Part shown: positions 7,897 through 16,364 of the stretch, one piece after another | How positions within the stretch are numbered: the first letter of the stretch is position 1 | Layout: each line of letters begins with the position of its first letter | Source of the DNA: Apilactobacillus kunkeei DSM 12361 = ATCC 700308 | GTDB lineage: Bacteria > Bacillota > Bacilli > Lactobacillales > Lactobacillaceae | Reading direction: 5' to 3' | Assembly: GCF_001281265.1 (NCBI RefSeq) | Contig: NZ_JXDB01000009.1 | Coordinates: 124,001 to 188,000, forward strand | Length of the DNA stretch: 64,000 bases | The notes under the pieces: generated by a model | Told to the model about the DNA's origin: nothing | The model's database searches: none | Seen by the model: only the letters and a program-made list of their open reading frames with translations | Made by a program: the position numbers and the translations under genes

Positions 7897-9480
7897 TTAG
7901 TTATTTACTTGTCCTTGTGCTTTGGCAATTTCGTCGGCATCCCTCAGACTTAGTTTTTCAACATCTAAGACCTTGTCCACTAGTCCATTATAGAAACTAG
8001 TTTCGTGAGATACGATGATTGCATTTCCTGGGAAGTTATTAATCGCGTGTTTTAGTGATTCCTTGGTTTCGTCATCCAAGTGGTTAGTAGGTTCGTCCAT
8101 GATTAAGAAGTTAGATGGAGTAAATTCCAACATCGCTAGTTTAACCTTGGTTTGTTCTCCCCCAGATAATTCGCCGATTGGCTTGGAAGCATTTGCTGAA
8201 TCCAAACCACACTTAGCAAGTTTTGTTCTGATTTCTTTTTGCTCCAACTTAGGGAACTTGTTTTGAATGATTTGCATTGGAGTTTCATTGTTGTTGCTCC
8301 ATACCAAATCTTGGCTAAAGTAACTAACCTTAGCTGATGGTGAGAATGTTGCCTTCCCACCCTTTGGTTCTAGGATTCCTAGAATAGACTTGATTAGAGT
8401 TGACTTACCAACACCGTTAAATCCTTGGAAACCAACCTTTTCATCAGTATTAACTGAGAAGCTAACTGGTTTTAGTAATGGTTTGTCATAACCAACTGAT
8501 AATTCGTCGACAACCAACGCATTTTGCGAACCAGTGTCTTCGTATGGGAAGTTAAATGATGCATGGATGTTAGTCGAAGGTGGATCAACCAATTCCATAT
8601 GTGATAGCATCTTTTCTCTTGATTTAGCCATTGTTGATTTTGAACCAGCCTTATTCTTTCTAATGAAGGCTTTGGCCTTTTCAATTTCCACTTGTTGCTT
8701 ATCGTATTCCCTTTGTTGAACCATTTCACGTTCAGCCTTTTGACGCATGGCTGACTTGAAGTCACCACGGTACTTGGTAATTTTACCAAAGGCGATGTTT
8801 ACGATACAGTTAGTAACGTTTTCCAAGAAGTCGTAATCATGGGAAATTACCATTACGGCACCGTCAAAACCATTGATGTAGTCTTCCAACCACGCAATAT
8901 GAGCAACGTCTAGGTAGTTAGTAGGTTCATCAAGTAAGATAACGTCTGGATTTTCTAGAATTAACTTAGCTAGGATAATCTTTGAGCGTTGTCCACCTGA
9001 CATGTTAGTGATTTGTTGATCACGTTTGACATCATCTAGACCTAAACCAGTGATTACTCGTTCAATTTCGGTCTCAATATCATAGAAGCGTTTTGCTTCT
9101 AGTTCTTCTTGAATTCTTCCCGCTTGTTCCAATAACTTGTCATCAAAGTTTTCTGCATATTGTTCATACAATTCTTGCATATGCTTTGATTTATCGTATA
9201 GGTCTTGATAAGCAGTGTGCAGAAAATCAATCAATGTCATTCCTTCTGGAATATCAGCGTATTGGTCCAAGTACCCAACGCTAACATTGTTTTGCCACTT
9301 CACTGAACCTGAGATTGGCAATTCCACTCCGGTAATAATCTTAATCAAAGTAGATTTTCCTACCCCGTTTTGTCCAACAATTCCCATATGTTCACCCTTA
9401 TTAAGGGTAAAACTTGCTTCATCGTATAGCTTTTTGTCGGCAAAACCCATACTGATATCTTTAACATCTAATAAAGCCAC
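7897..9480 (-). CDS. ABC-F family ATP-binding protein (YkpA/YbiT-like)
   Basis: Soluble ribosome-associated ATPase with two ABC domains and no membrane part. Domain 1 has Walker A GQNGVGKST near residue 37, signature MSGGQRSK and Walker B ILLDEPTNYLD. A charged linker (P-site tRNA interaction motif region) follows with the QQREYDKQQ stretch. Domain 2 has GFNGVGKST, signature LSGGEQTK and LIMDEPTNHLD. At 527 residues it matches the YkpA/YbiT group, which is thought to modulate translation; antibiotic resistance is not implied. The start is GTG with AAAGGAG nine bases upstream. Confidence 0.93.
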   Translation of the reverse strand: MALLDVKDISMGFADKKLYDEASFTLNKGEHMGIVGQNGVGKSTLIKIITGVELPISGSVKWQNNVSVGYLDQYADIPEGMTLIDFLHTAYQDLYDKSKHMQELYEQYAENFDDKLLEQAGRIQEELEAKRFYDIETEIERVITGLGLDDVKRDQQITNMSGGQRSKIILAKLILENPDVILLDEPTNYLDVAHIAWLEDYINGFDGAVMVISHDYDFLENVTNCIVNIAFGKITKYRGDFKSAMRQKAEREMVQQREYDKQQVEIEKAKAFIRKNKAGSKSTMAKSREKMLSHMELVDPPSTNIHASFNFPYEDTGSQNALVVDELSVGYDKPLLKPVSFSVNTDEKVGFQGFNGVGKSTLIKSILGILEPKGGKATFSPSAKVSYFSQDLVWSNNNETPMQIIQNKFPKLEQKEIRTKLAKCGLDSANASKPIGELSGGEQTKVKLAMLEFTPSNFLIMDEPTNHLDDETKESLKHAINNFPGNAIIVSHETSFYNGLVDKVLDVEKLSLRDADEIAKAQGQVNN

Positions 9481-9647
9481 AGTCTTTTTCTCCTTTTTTC
9501 TATTCCGTACTTATATATAATTACAAAATTAACACATTTTAGGGACAAACGTCAATTTTTCGGCGGTTCAAGCAATATTAAATCGTTGCAAAGCCATCGA
9601 TAATGGTATAATTGAATGTGTAAAAATTTAAAAAAGGAATGATCATA

Positions 9648-10022
9648 ATGAAGGTCAAAGATATTGACCATATTACAATCTTTGCCAATGATCTAAAGCT
9701 TTGCATGCGTTTTTACCATGAAGTTTTAGATTTACCAATCATTGAATTCACTAATGACAGACTTGAATTCCAACTTGGCAAGCAAAAACTAATCTTCCTT
9801 CAAAATGACAGTGACGATAATGTCCCGGAAAATCCTACGCCGGGTTCATCTAAATTCTGCATCATTGTGAAGGACTCATTAACGGACTTAAGTGCCCATT
9901 TAGCCAACTATGGCGTTACCATCATCGACGGCCCAAAAAAAGTTCATGGTTCAAATGGACCAATGAATTCACTTTTCATAAATGATCCAGAAAAAAATGT
10001 AATTGAAATTTGTGAATATTAA
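9648..10022 (+). CDS. VOC (glyoxalase/bleomycin-resistance fold) family protein
   Basis: A 124-residue single-module vicinal-oxygen-chelate protein. The N-terminal DHITIFANDLKLCMRFYHEVL and C-terminal NVIEICEY are the two metal-binding strands (His near 8, Glu near the end). Such proteins include glyoxalases, dioxygenases and drug-binding proteins; the substrate cannot be told. ATG 9648 is preferred to ATG 9639, which overlaps the AAGGA site. It is transcribed divergently from the ABC-F gene, with a TATAAT at 9607-9612. Confidence 0.85.
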   Translation: MKVKDIDHITIFANDLKLCMRFYHEVLDLPIIEFTNDRLEFQLGKQKLIFLQNDSDDNVPENPTPGSSKFCIIVKDSLTDLSAHLANYGVTIIDGPKKVHGSNGPMNSLFINDPEKNVIEICEY

Positions 10023-10188
10023 TTAAGAATTATAATCAATATCACACTTTTTTTAATTAATTTTAAGTGCTAACAAACGTTATTATTATGCCCAATAAGC
10101 AGCAAAAACTGTGTCATGGTAGGTCTTTAAACATTTTACATGGACATGGATTTTTGTTAGTATACTCAAAGACCATGAAAGGAGTTTT

Positions 10189-11829
10189 ATGAAAAAAAAT
10201 AAGAAATCAAGAAAAGTAGGTTTATTTCAAATTGTAATGTTGGGACTTAGTTCCATTATTGGTTCAGGTTGGTTATTCGGTTCATGGGAAGCTTCCCGTG
10301 TTGCTGGTCCAGCCGCTATCATCTCATGGGTAATCGGTGCTATTGTTATTGGTGCTATCGCCTTTAACTACATCGAACTAGGTTCAATGTTCCCCGAAAG
10401 TGGTGGTATGAGTAAGTATGCTCAATACACTCACGGGTCTCTATTAGGTTTTATTGCTGCCTGGTCTAACTGGGTATCATTAGTAACCTTGATTCCAATT
10501 GAAGCCGTTGCCGCTACCCAATATATGGGTTCATGGCCATGGAAATGGGCTCATTGGACTCACGGTTTTATCGTTAATGGAGAAATTTCTAATCTAGGTT
10601 TATTTGTCGTTTTTCTTTTCATATTAGTCTTCACGCTATTAAATTATTGGTCTGTTAATTTACTAGCTAAATTCACTAGTTTTATTTCAATCTTTAAACT
10701 AGGAATTCCGCTACTTACTATCATCATGTTAATCCTATCTGGATTCCATGGTGGAAACTTCGCATCACAAGGCTTCATGCCTTATGGTAGCGCTGCTATT
10801 TTCTCAGCTACAACAGCTTCAGGAATTATTTTCTCATACAATGCATTCCAAGTTGTTATTAACATGGGAAAAGAAATTAAGAACCCTAAACGTAATATCG
10901 CTTTAGGTATTACCATTTCATTGGCTATTAGTATTGTTATCTATGTTGCCCTACAATTTACATTTATTAGTGCCGTAGAACCATCAGTACTTGCCAAGGT
11001 AGGTTGGCATGGTATCAACTTCGAATCACCATTCGCCGACTTAGCAATTATGTTAGGTCTACATTGGCTTGCCGTATTGCTATACTTTGACGCTTTCATT
11101 TCACCATTCGGTACTGGTGTTTCATTTGTTGCTCAAACAAGTCGTACATTAGCCGCTATGGTTCAAAATGAACACATGCCTAAGTTCTTAGGTAAAATCA
11201 ATGAACGTTGGGGTGTTCCAAGAATTGCGATGGTTGTTAACATGATCATTTCTGTTCTACTAGTTGCTCTATTTAGAAGTTGGGGCACTCTAGCAAGTGT
11301 TATTTCTACTTCAACATTGATTGCTTACTTAACTGGTCCAGTTACAGTAACATCATTGAGAAAAATGGCACCTAATTTCAAACGTCCAATTCGTATGAGA
11401 ATGCTACAATTCATGGCACCATTAGCTTTCGTGTTAGCTAGTTTAGCTGCATACTGGGCAATGTGGCCAACAACCGTCAAGGTTATCGTAGTTATTCTAT
11501 TAGGTCTTCCATTCTACTTCTACTTTGAATGGAAAACTGACTGGAAGAAGACAAAGAACCAATTCGCTGGAAGTTTCTGGATGATTGGTTACCTAATCTT
11601 CATCTCAGTAATGTCATACGTAGGTTCAGCACCATTCGGTGGTCAAAACTGGATTCCATATCCATTGGACTTCGTTGTGATTATTATTGTTTCCCTAGCT
11701 TTCTACAGATGGGGAATTTCCAGTTCAATGGTAAGTACTGATCTTCATAATGCTAAAGTGGTCAATGACCAAATCAATCTAGACGCATATGAAGATGAAC
11801 CAACTGACGAAAATAAAGAAGACAAATAA
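10189..11829 (+). CDS. APC-family amino acid permease
   Basis: A 546-residue secondary transporter with about 12-14 membrane helices. The start of helix 1 carries the APC unwound-helix motif (SSIIGSGWLFG), and a conserved GKEIKNPKRN loop follows helix 6. The hydrophilic acidic C-terminal tail (about 30 residues) is longer than in many relatives. The closest general group is the permeases annotated for aspartate, glutamate or other amino acids; the substrate is not determined. ATG follows AAAGGAG; a terminator closes the gene, and the tryptophan leader of the next operon follows. Confidence 0.85.
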   Translation: MKKNKKSRKVGLFQIVMLGLSSIIGSGWLFGSWEASRVAGPAAIISWVIGAIVIGAIAFNYIELGSMFPESGGMSKYAQYTHGSLLGFIAAWSNWVSLVTLIPIEAVAATQYMGSWPWKWAHWTHGFIVNGEISNLGLFVVFLFILVFTLLNYWSVNLLAKFTSFISIFKLGIPLLTIIMLILSGFHGGNFASQGFMPYGSAAIFSATTASGIIFSYNAFQVVINMGKEIKNPKRNIALGITISLAISIVIYVALQFTFISAVEPSVLAKVGWHGINFESPFADLAIMLGLHWLAVLLYFDAFISPFGTGVSFVAQTSRTLAAMVQNEHMPKFLGKINERWGVPRIAMVVNMIISVLLVALFRSWGTLASVISTSTLIAYLTGPVTVTSLRKMAPNFKRPIRMRMLQFMAPLAFVLASLAAYWAMWPTTVKVIVVILLGLPFYFYFEWKTDWKKTKNQFAGSFWMIGYLIFISVMSYVGSAPFGGQNWIPYPLDFVVIIIVSLAFYRWGISSSMVSTDLHNAKVVNDQINLDAYEDEPTDENKEDK

Positions 11830-11832
11830 AGC

Positions 11833-11860
11833 ATAAGAACACCATTTGGTGTTCTTTTTT
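11833..11860 (+). terminator. Intrinsic terminator after APC permease
   Basis: Nine-bp stem AAGAACACC/GGTGTTCTT (11835-11843 with 11848-11856) and a T run. Confidence 0.88.
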
Positions 11861-11881
11861 ATTTGTCCGGTATTTTATTTC

Positions 11882-11910
11882 TTGACAATTATAATTCTTA
11901 AACTTAAAAT
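11882..11910 (+). promoter_or_regulatory. Sigma-A promoter of the trp transporter leader
   Basis: Consensus -35 TTGACA (11882-11887), 17-bp spacer, -10 TAAAAT (11905-11910). Transcription would begin near 11917, about 25 bases before the leader peptide ATG. Confidence 0.8.
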
Positions 11911-11942
11911 GAACTTAACTTAAATGAGAGGAGAAAGAACCA

Positions 11943-11999
11943 ATGAAGAATATTTTATCAAAAAATCTAAGTTCTCGTTGGCAAAGCTGGTGCCTATAG
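11943..11999 (+). CDS. Probable Trp leader peptide, 18 residues
   Basis: A short ORF that reads MKNILSKNLSSRWQSWCL and stops at TAG 11997-11999. It has its own good ribosome site (GAGGAG at 11928-11933, nine bases before ATG) and a consensus promoter. Two Trp codons (11979-11981 and 11988-11990) sit just before the stop. Trp is a rare residue, the ORF lies directly ahead of alternative hairpins and a terminator, and the genes behind encode a TrpXYZ-type transporter. All this fits a ribosome-stalling attenuation peptide. Function is inferred. Confidence 0.72.
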   Translation: MKNILSKNLSSRWQSWCL

Positions 12000-12158
12000 G
12001 TCGCATTACTAGTATAGATGCGACTTATGATGCAATCATTAAGCGCATCTGTACCGGCTTCTTTCTCACGAATAAATAAGCCTGTGCGGATATGATTCAA
12101 ACACCACAGGCAAAAAGAACGGGTAACCTGTAGTGTCTTGGGTTATCCGTTTTTTTAT
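12000..12158 (+). promoter_or_regulatory. Attenuator with competing hairpins upstream of trpXYZ
   Basis: Mutually exclusive pairings are visible. GTCGCAT 12000-12006 pairs with ATGCGAC 12018-12024, while AGATGCG 12016-12022 can pair with CGCATCT 12044-12050. GCCTGTG 12080-12086 pairs with CACAGGC 12105-12111. ACACCACAGG 12101-12110 can pair (9 of 10) with CCTGTAGTGT 12127-12136. The last pairing would break the terminator formed by 12118-12128 with 12141-12151, which is followed by seven or more T. The first segment begins one base after the leader-peptide stop. No T-box core or specifier arrangement is present. I could not decide by eye which ribosome position gives read-through. Confidence 0.75.
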
Positions 12159-12205
12159 TGCATTTATGTACCATTTTAAGCTTTATGCCAAAAGGAGAAT
12201 GAGTT

Positions 12206-13201
12206 ATGAAAAGACTTTATACAGTCATTTTTGTCCTAGTCGTCTTACTAGGTTTTGGTTTTTACCAAGAAAAACAACCACACAAGATCAGCCGTGATCA
12301 CACCCCTACTGTTGGGATTTTACAACTTACAGAACATCCCGCACTAGACGCTATCCATAAAGGAATTATCGATGGATTGAAGGAATCTGGTTACATTCCA
12401 GGTAAAAACATCAATATTGATTTTCAAAACGCAGAAGGTGACCAAGGAAACTTAAAGACAATGAGTTCTAAGTTTGCAACCGAAAACGTCGACATGTCAA
12501 TCGGTATCACCACCCCATCAGCGCAAGTACTAGCTAACACAGTTAAAAACGCCCCGCTTATTCTAGGTGCGATTACTGATCCTAAGTCAGCTGGTTTAGT
12601 TGATTCAAATGAACACCCAGGTCGTCAAGTTACCGGTGTTTCAGATTTTCCTCCAATGAAGGAAGAATTAAAGCTAATCAAAGAAATTATGCCTAATCTA
12701 CATACTCTAGGGGTAATTTACACATCAAGCGATGACTCAGCTACATCTCAATATCATCAATTCGTTGAACTATGCAAGAAGGAACACGTTAACGTTAAGG
12801 GATACTCAATTTCAAACACTAACGATTTAAACCAAGTTGCTACTCAAATGGTGCAAAACGTTGATGCCGTCTACGTACCAAACGACAACACCGTTGCTTC
12901 AGCAATCCAGACATTAGTAAACGTTGCTAACACCAAAAACGTGCCAGTCTTCCCTACTGCTTCAACTGTTGTTAAGCAAGGTGCATTAGCTACCATTGGT
13001 TTGAACCAATACAAGCTAGGTGTTCAAACTGGTAAGATGGCCGCTCGTGTCCTAAAGGGTGCTAACCCAGCTGATATGCCAATCGAAAAACTAAGCCATG
13101 GTGATCTAGCAATCAACTTAGGCCAAGCCAAGAAACTTGGTATCAAGATTCCTGACTACCTACTTAAGGAAGCCAAAAGAAACGGAGTGATTTACAAATG
13201 A
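12206..13201 (+). CDS. trpX: TrpX-type ABC transporter substrate-binding protein
   Basis: Extracellular binding protein of the ABC_sub_bind family (331 residues) that captures substrate for the following permease and ATPase. The N-terminus has a short basic stretch and one hydrophobic helix (about residues 7-21), but no lipobox cysteine: the segment reads GFGFYQEKQ. It therefore seems anchored by an uncleaved helix or to be released, not lipid-modified. Two lobes follow. Tryptophan is the likely substrate from the family and from the Trp-coding leader. ATG follows AAAAGGAG; the stop overlaps the next start by four bases (ATGA). Confidence 0.85.
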   Translation: MKRLYTVIFVLVVLLGFGFYQEKQPHKISRDHTPTVGILQLTEHPALDAIHKGIIDGLKESGYIPGKNINIDFQNAEGDQGNLKTMSSKFATENVDMSIGITTPSAQVLANTVKNAPLILGAITDPKSAGLVDSNEHPGRQVTGVSDFPPMKEELKLIKEIMPNLHTLGVIYTSSDDSATSQYHQFVELCKKEHVNVKGYSISNTNDLNQVATQMVQNVDAVYVPNDNTVASAIQTLVNVANTKNVPVFPTASTVVKQGALATIGLNQYKLGVQTGKMAARVLKGANPADMPIEKLSHGDLAINLGQAKKLGIKIPDYLLKEAKRNGVIYK

Positions 13202-14094
13202 GTTTAATTATTTCAGCAATCGGACAAGGACTATTATGGTCAGTAATCGGAATTGGTCTTTACCTAACATTTAGAATTCTAGACTTCCCTGATATGACCG
13301 TTGAAGGAACTTTCCCAATGGGTGCTGCAACTGCTGTTACAGCAATTGCTCATGGTGTCAATCCAGTTTTAGCTACCATCCTAGCCTTCTTGGTTGGATG
13401 TGTCGCTGGTCTTGTTACCGGTCTTTTATACACTAAAGCCAAGATTCCTGTACTACTTGCCGGAATCTTAGTTATGACTGCCTCATACTCAATCGATCTT
13501 CGCATCATGGGTAAGCCTAACCAATCACTATTAGGTCTACCTACCTTACTAAGCGGTAAGTTCCTACAATCATTACCACCTTACTTCGATGGTGTCTTCG
13601 TTGGTTTCGTAGTCATCACCGTCGTAACTTTAATTCTTATTTACTTCCTACAAACTGATTTAGGTCAAGCCTTCATCGCCACCGGTGATAACGAAAACAT
13701 GGCCGAATCATTAGGTATCAACACCGATAACATGAAAATCATGGGTGTGAGTGTATCTAACGGACTAATCGCCCTAGGTGGTGCTTTAGTTGCCCAAAAC
13801 AACGGTTACTCCGACGTTAACATGGGTATCGGTATCATCGTTGTTGCCCTAGCATCAATCATCATTGGTGAAGTTATCTTCGGTGATTTAACCATGAACC
13901 AACGTCTAGTTGCCGTAATTGTCGGCAGTATTTTATACCGTCTAGTATTACTACTAGTTCTACAACTTGGTTTCAACGCCAACGACTTGAACTTAATCTC
14001 ATCAATCCTACTTGCGATTTTCATGGGTCTTCCCGCATTCGAAAGTCGTTTCCATCTAAAACATGTCTTGAAAAGGGGGCTAAAAAATGACTAA
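13198..14094 (+). CDS. trpY: TrpY-type ABC transporter permease
   Basis: Membrane permease of 298 residues with about eight to ten helices, of the BPD_transp_2-like group that pairs with ABC_sub_bind proteins. The start DFPDMTVEGTFPMGAAT is typical of this group. It overlaps trpX by four bases and trpZ by eight, so the three proteins are co-translated. It forms the channel of the proposed tryptophan importer. Confidence 0.87.
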   Translation: MSLIISAIGQGLLWSVIGIGLYLTFRILDFPDMTVEGTFPMGAATAVTAIAHGVNPVLATILAFLVGCVAGLVTGLLYTKAKIPVLLAGILVMTASYSIDLRIMGKPNQSLLGLPTLLSGKFLQSLPPYFDGVFVGFVVITVVTLILIYFLQTDLGQAFIATGDNENMAESLGINTDNMKIMGVSVSNGLIALGGALVAQNNGYSDVNMGIGIIVVALASIIIGEVIFGDLTMNQRLVAVIVGSILYRLVLLLVLQLGFNANDLNLISSILLAIFMGLPAFESRFHLKHVLKRGLKND

Positions 14095-14857
14095 GACAAT
14101 CTTTCAATTAAAAGACGTCGTAAAGACTGTTAACGAAGATACTCCAGAAGAATTAAACATCTTAGATCACGTTGACCTAGACATTCATGAAGGCGACTTC
14201 ATCACCATTCTAGGTTCCAATGGTGCTGGTAAATCAACATTATTCAACACCATTGGTGGCAACCTTCGCCCTACTTCTGGTCAAGTTATCTACAAGGATA
14301 AAGACATCACTAACATGTCAGTTGTTAAACGCACATCATTTTTAAGCCGTGTCTTCCAAGACCCTAAGCTAGGAACTGCTCCTCGTATGACAGTGGCTGA
14401 AAACCTATTGCTTGCTGAAAAACGCGGTGGTCACCATCACCTGGTACCTAGGAAGCTAAAGGGTGAAATGAAACGTTTCAAAAACATCACCGCTAAGATG
14501 AACAACAACTTAGATCATCGTTTAAACACCGCCACCGGTAGTCTATCTGGTGGTCAACGCCAAGCATTGAGTTTTTTAATGGCAACCATCAAAAAACCCG
14601 GCATCTTACTACTAGATGAACATACCGCTGCATTGGATCCTAAGACATCCCAAAACCTAATGGACATCACTGATGAAACCATCAAGGAACAAAATCTAAC
14701 CTGTCTTATGATTACCCACCACTTAGAAGATGCATTGAAATATGGAAACCGTCTATTGGTACTCCACCAAGGAAAGATTTCATACGACATCTCAGGTGAA
14801 GACAAGAAAAAGCTAACTAAAGAAGAACTACTTACATTCTTCAACGATATTCAATAA
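14087..14857 (+). CDS. trpZ: TrpZ-type ABC transporter ATPase
   Basis: A 256-residue ABC ATPase energising the trpXY transporter. Walker A GSNGAGKST near 44-52, a Q-loop RVFQDP, signature LSGGQRQALS, Walker B ILLLDEHTAALDP and switch histidine ITHH are visible. The Walker B continuation reads DEHTAALD, where most family members have DEPTAALD; the H form is common in this particular subgroup. The start overlaps trpY by eight bases and a GGGGG ribosome site lies inside the trpY end. Confidence 0.9.
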   Translation: MTKTIFQLKDVVKTVNEDTPEELNILDHVDLDIHEGDFITILGSNGAGKSTLFNTIGGNLRPTSGQVIYKDKDITNMSVVKRTSFLSRVFQDPKLGTAPRMTVAENLLLAEKRGGHHHLVPRKLKGEMKRFKNITAKMNNNLDHRLNTATGSLSGGQRQALSFLMATIKKPGILLLDEHTAALDPKTSQNLMDITDETIKEQNLTCLMITHHLEDALKYGNRLLVLHQGKISYDISGEDKKKLTKEELLTFFNDIQ

Positions 14858-14893
14858 AAAAGGAAGGCATCAAACGATGTCTTCCTTTTTTTA
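14858..14893. terminator. Terminator between trpZ and dehydrogenase gene
   Basis: Twelve-bp stem AAGGAAGGCATC/GATGTCTTCCTT with one G-T pair (14860-14871 with 14876-14887), flanked by A and T runs; usable in both directions. Confidence 0.9.
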
Positions 14894-14895
14894 AC

Positions 14896-15759
14896 TTATT
14901 TTTCGTATATTTTGACAAGTCCTTGGGTTCCGTCATTACCTAATTGATAATCGTTAACCATCTTGTCGTATAGTTGTTTAGCTAATTTGGTAGCTGGTAA
15001 ATTAATGTGCATTTCTTCGGCACCTTGTAAGGCAATTCGTAAGTCCTTTAAGAAGTGCTTAGCTGAAAAGCCTGGCTTAAAGTCACCCTTCAATACACGT
15101 GGGCCATAGTTATCTAGACTCCAGTTGTCAGCACTACCACTTGAAACAGTGTCCATCATGGAAGCTAAGTCCAAACCGGCAGCTTTACCGTATTCGTACA
15201 TTTCGACCATTCCAGTCATAGTACCGGCAATCATGATTTGGTTTGCCATCTTAGTATGTTGGCCCTTACCAGGACCACCAAATAGTTTTACTTGGCTGCC
15301 CAAGGTATCTAGAATTGGTTTGACCTTATCAAAGGTATCTTGCTTACCACCAACCATGATGGTTAAGGTACCCTTCTTGGCACCGACGTCACCACCGGAT
15401 ACTGGTGCATCCAATGTTTCGATACCATTCTTTTGTCCTTCTTCAAAGATTTCTTCGTCTAATTTTGGTGTTGAAGTGGTGGAATCAATCAAGATGGTGT
15501 CTGAATTAGCACCCTTGAATAATCCGTTATCACCAAAGTAAATTTCTTTTACGTCATCAGGGAAACCAGCAATTGTAATCACAACATCTGAAGATTGAGC
15601 AATTTGTTCAGGTGTATCCACCCACTTAGCACCGTTATCAATTACGCTTTGTGCGTGGGCCTTAGTACGGTTAAATACGTTTACCTCATATCCTGACTTC
15701 AATAAATTATTAATCATTGAGGAACCCATTACACCGGTCCCAATAAATCCAATTGTCAT
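14896..15759 (-). CDS. NAD(P)-dependent beta-hydroxyacid dehydrogenase (3-hydroxyisobutyrate dehydrogenase family)
   Basis: A 287-residue soluble oxidoreductase that oxidises a beta-hydroxyacid or reduces the matching semialdehyde. The N-terminal Rossmann motif GFIGTGVMGSSM is complete. The substrate-binding DAPVSGGDVGAKKGTL and the catalytic-lysine region GKGQHTKMANQI are present. The exact substrate (3-hydroxyisobutyrate, tartronate semialdehyde, 6-phosphogluconate-like) cannot be decided. ATG follows GGAGGGATGAAAC. It is monocistronic. Confidence 0.88.
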   Translation of the reverse strand: MTIGFIGTGVMGSSMINNLLKSGYEVNVFNRTKAHAQSVIDNGAKWVDTPEQIAQSSDVVITIAGFPDDVKEIYFGDNGLFKGANSDTILIDSTTSTPKLDEEIFEEGQKNGIETLDAPVSGGDVGAKKGTLTIMVGGKQDTFDKVKPILDTLGSQVKLFGGPGKGQHTKMANQIMIAGTMTGMVEMYEYGKAAGLDLASMMDTVSSGSADNWSLDNYGPRVLKGDFKPGFSAKHFLKDLRIALQGAEEMHINLPATKLAKQLYDKMVNDYQLGNDGTQGLVKIYEK

Positions 15760-15891
15760 GTTTCATCCCTCCTTGATTAAAACACTAAGGCTATTTATCG
15801 ATATCTTCAAACATTTAGCTTAATTCCTATCAGGTCCAATATTTGTTATAATAGATATGTAAATCTTTTTTCCGAATGGAGGATTATTATT

Positions 15892-16353
15892 ATGAATAAT
15901 GGTGACAATGACAACCGTATTCGTAAATATACTTTCGATGATACATTTATGAACTCCGAAAATAATCAGTCAAATTCAAACCACATTTGGCCAATTATTA
16001 TCTTTATCGTCGTTGTGGCTGCATTAATCTTAGGCGGGGTAAAAGCCGTTACCTACTTCACTAGCAACCATGACAATCAAACCACTAAGATGACTCAATC
16101 AAGTAATCAAAGTAGTTCAAGTTCAGATGAATCAAATACATCCGAACAAAGTAAGAATAACCAAAATAAGAGTAATTCATCAAACCAATCAAAGAAGAAA
16201 ACAATGTTTGATGGTACTCACATCTTTAGTTCTGTTGCTGATGCGCAAAACTACGCGAAGGCAACACAAAATCAGTGGATCCAAGAAGGTTACCAAACAT
16301 ACACCGTTTCAGCCGATTCGCAAGGTTATTACATCTTAAAATTTGTTAGATAG
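15892..16353 (+). CDS. Single-pass membrane protein with Ser/Asn-rich linker and SPOR-like C-terminal domain
   Basis: A 153-residue protein of unknown function. It has a short acidic cytoplasmic N-terminus and one membrane helix at about 33-56. A low-complexity Ser/Asn/Gln/Lys linker runs about 63-102. The small C-terminal domain begins FDGTHIFSSVADAQNYAKATQ and ends YYILKF. The last part recalls SPOR-type peptidoglycan-binding modules (an alpha helix flanked by strands ending in a Y-x-L strand), but the match is weak. The topology suggests a wall-spanning linker. ATG follows GGAGG, and the next gene starts 11 bases after the stop, so the two are co-transcribed. Confidence 0.72.
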   Translation: MNNGDNDNRIRKYTFDDTFMNSENNQSNSNHIWPIIIFIVVVAALILGGVKAVTYFTSNHDNQTTKMTQSSNQSSSSSDESNTSEQSKNNQNKSNSSNQSKKKTMFDGTHIFSSVADAQNYAKATQNQWIQEGYQTYTVSADSQGYYILKFVR

Positions 16354-16364
16354 GAGGATTATTC

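Noticed and set aside
7897-9480. ABC-F as antibiotic resistance protein
   Set aside because: Length and motifs fit the housekeeping YkpA/YbiT group; no resistance-type long linker is evident.
11915-12100. A 61-codon ORF on the minus strand over the tryptophan leader
   Set aside because: It lies opposite a promoter and a terminator region with a clear attenuator structure, has no ribosome site and no recognisable composition.
11950-12160. T-box riboswitch in front of trpXYZ
   Set aside because: There is no GGTGGTACCRCG-type core and no stem I specifier layout; the leader contains a translated-looking peptide instead.
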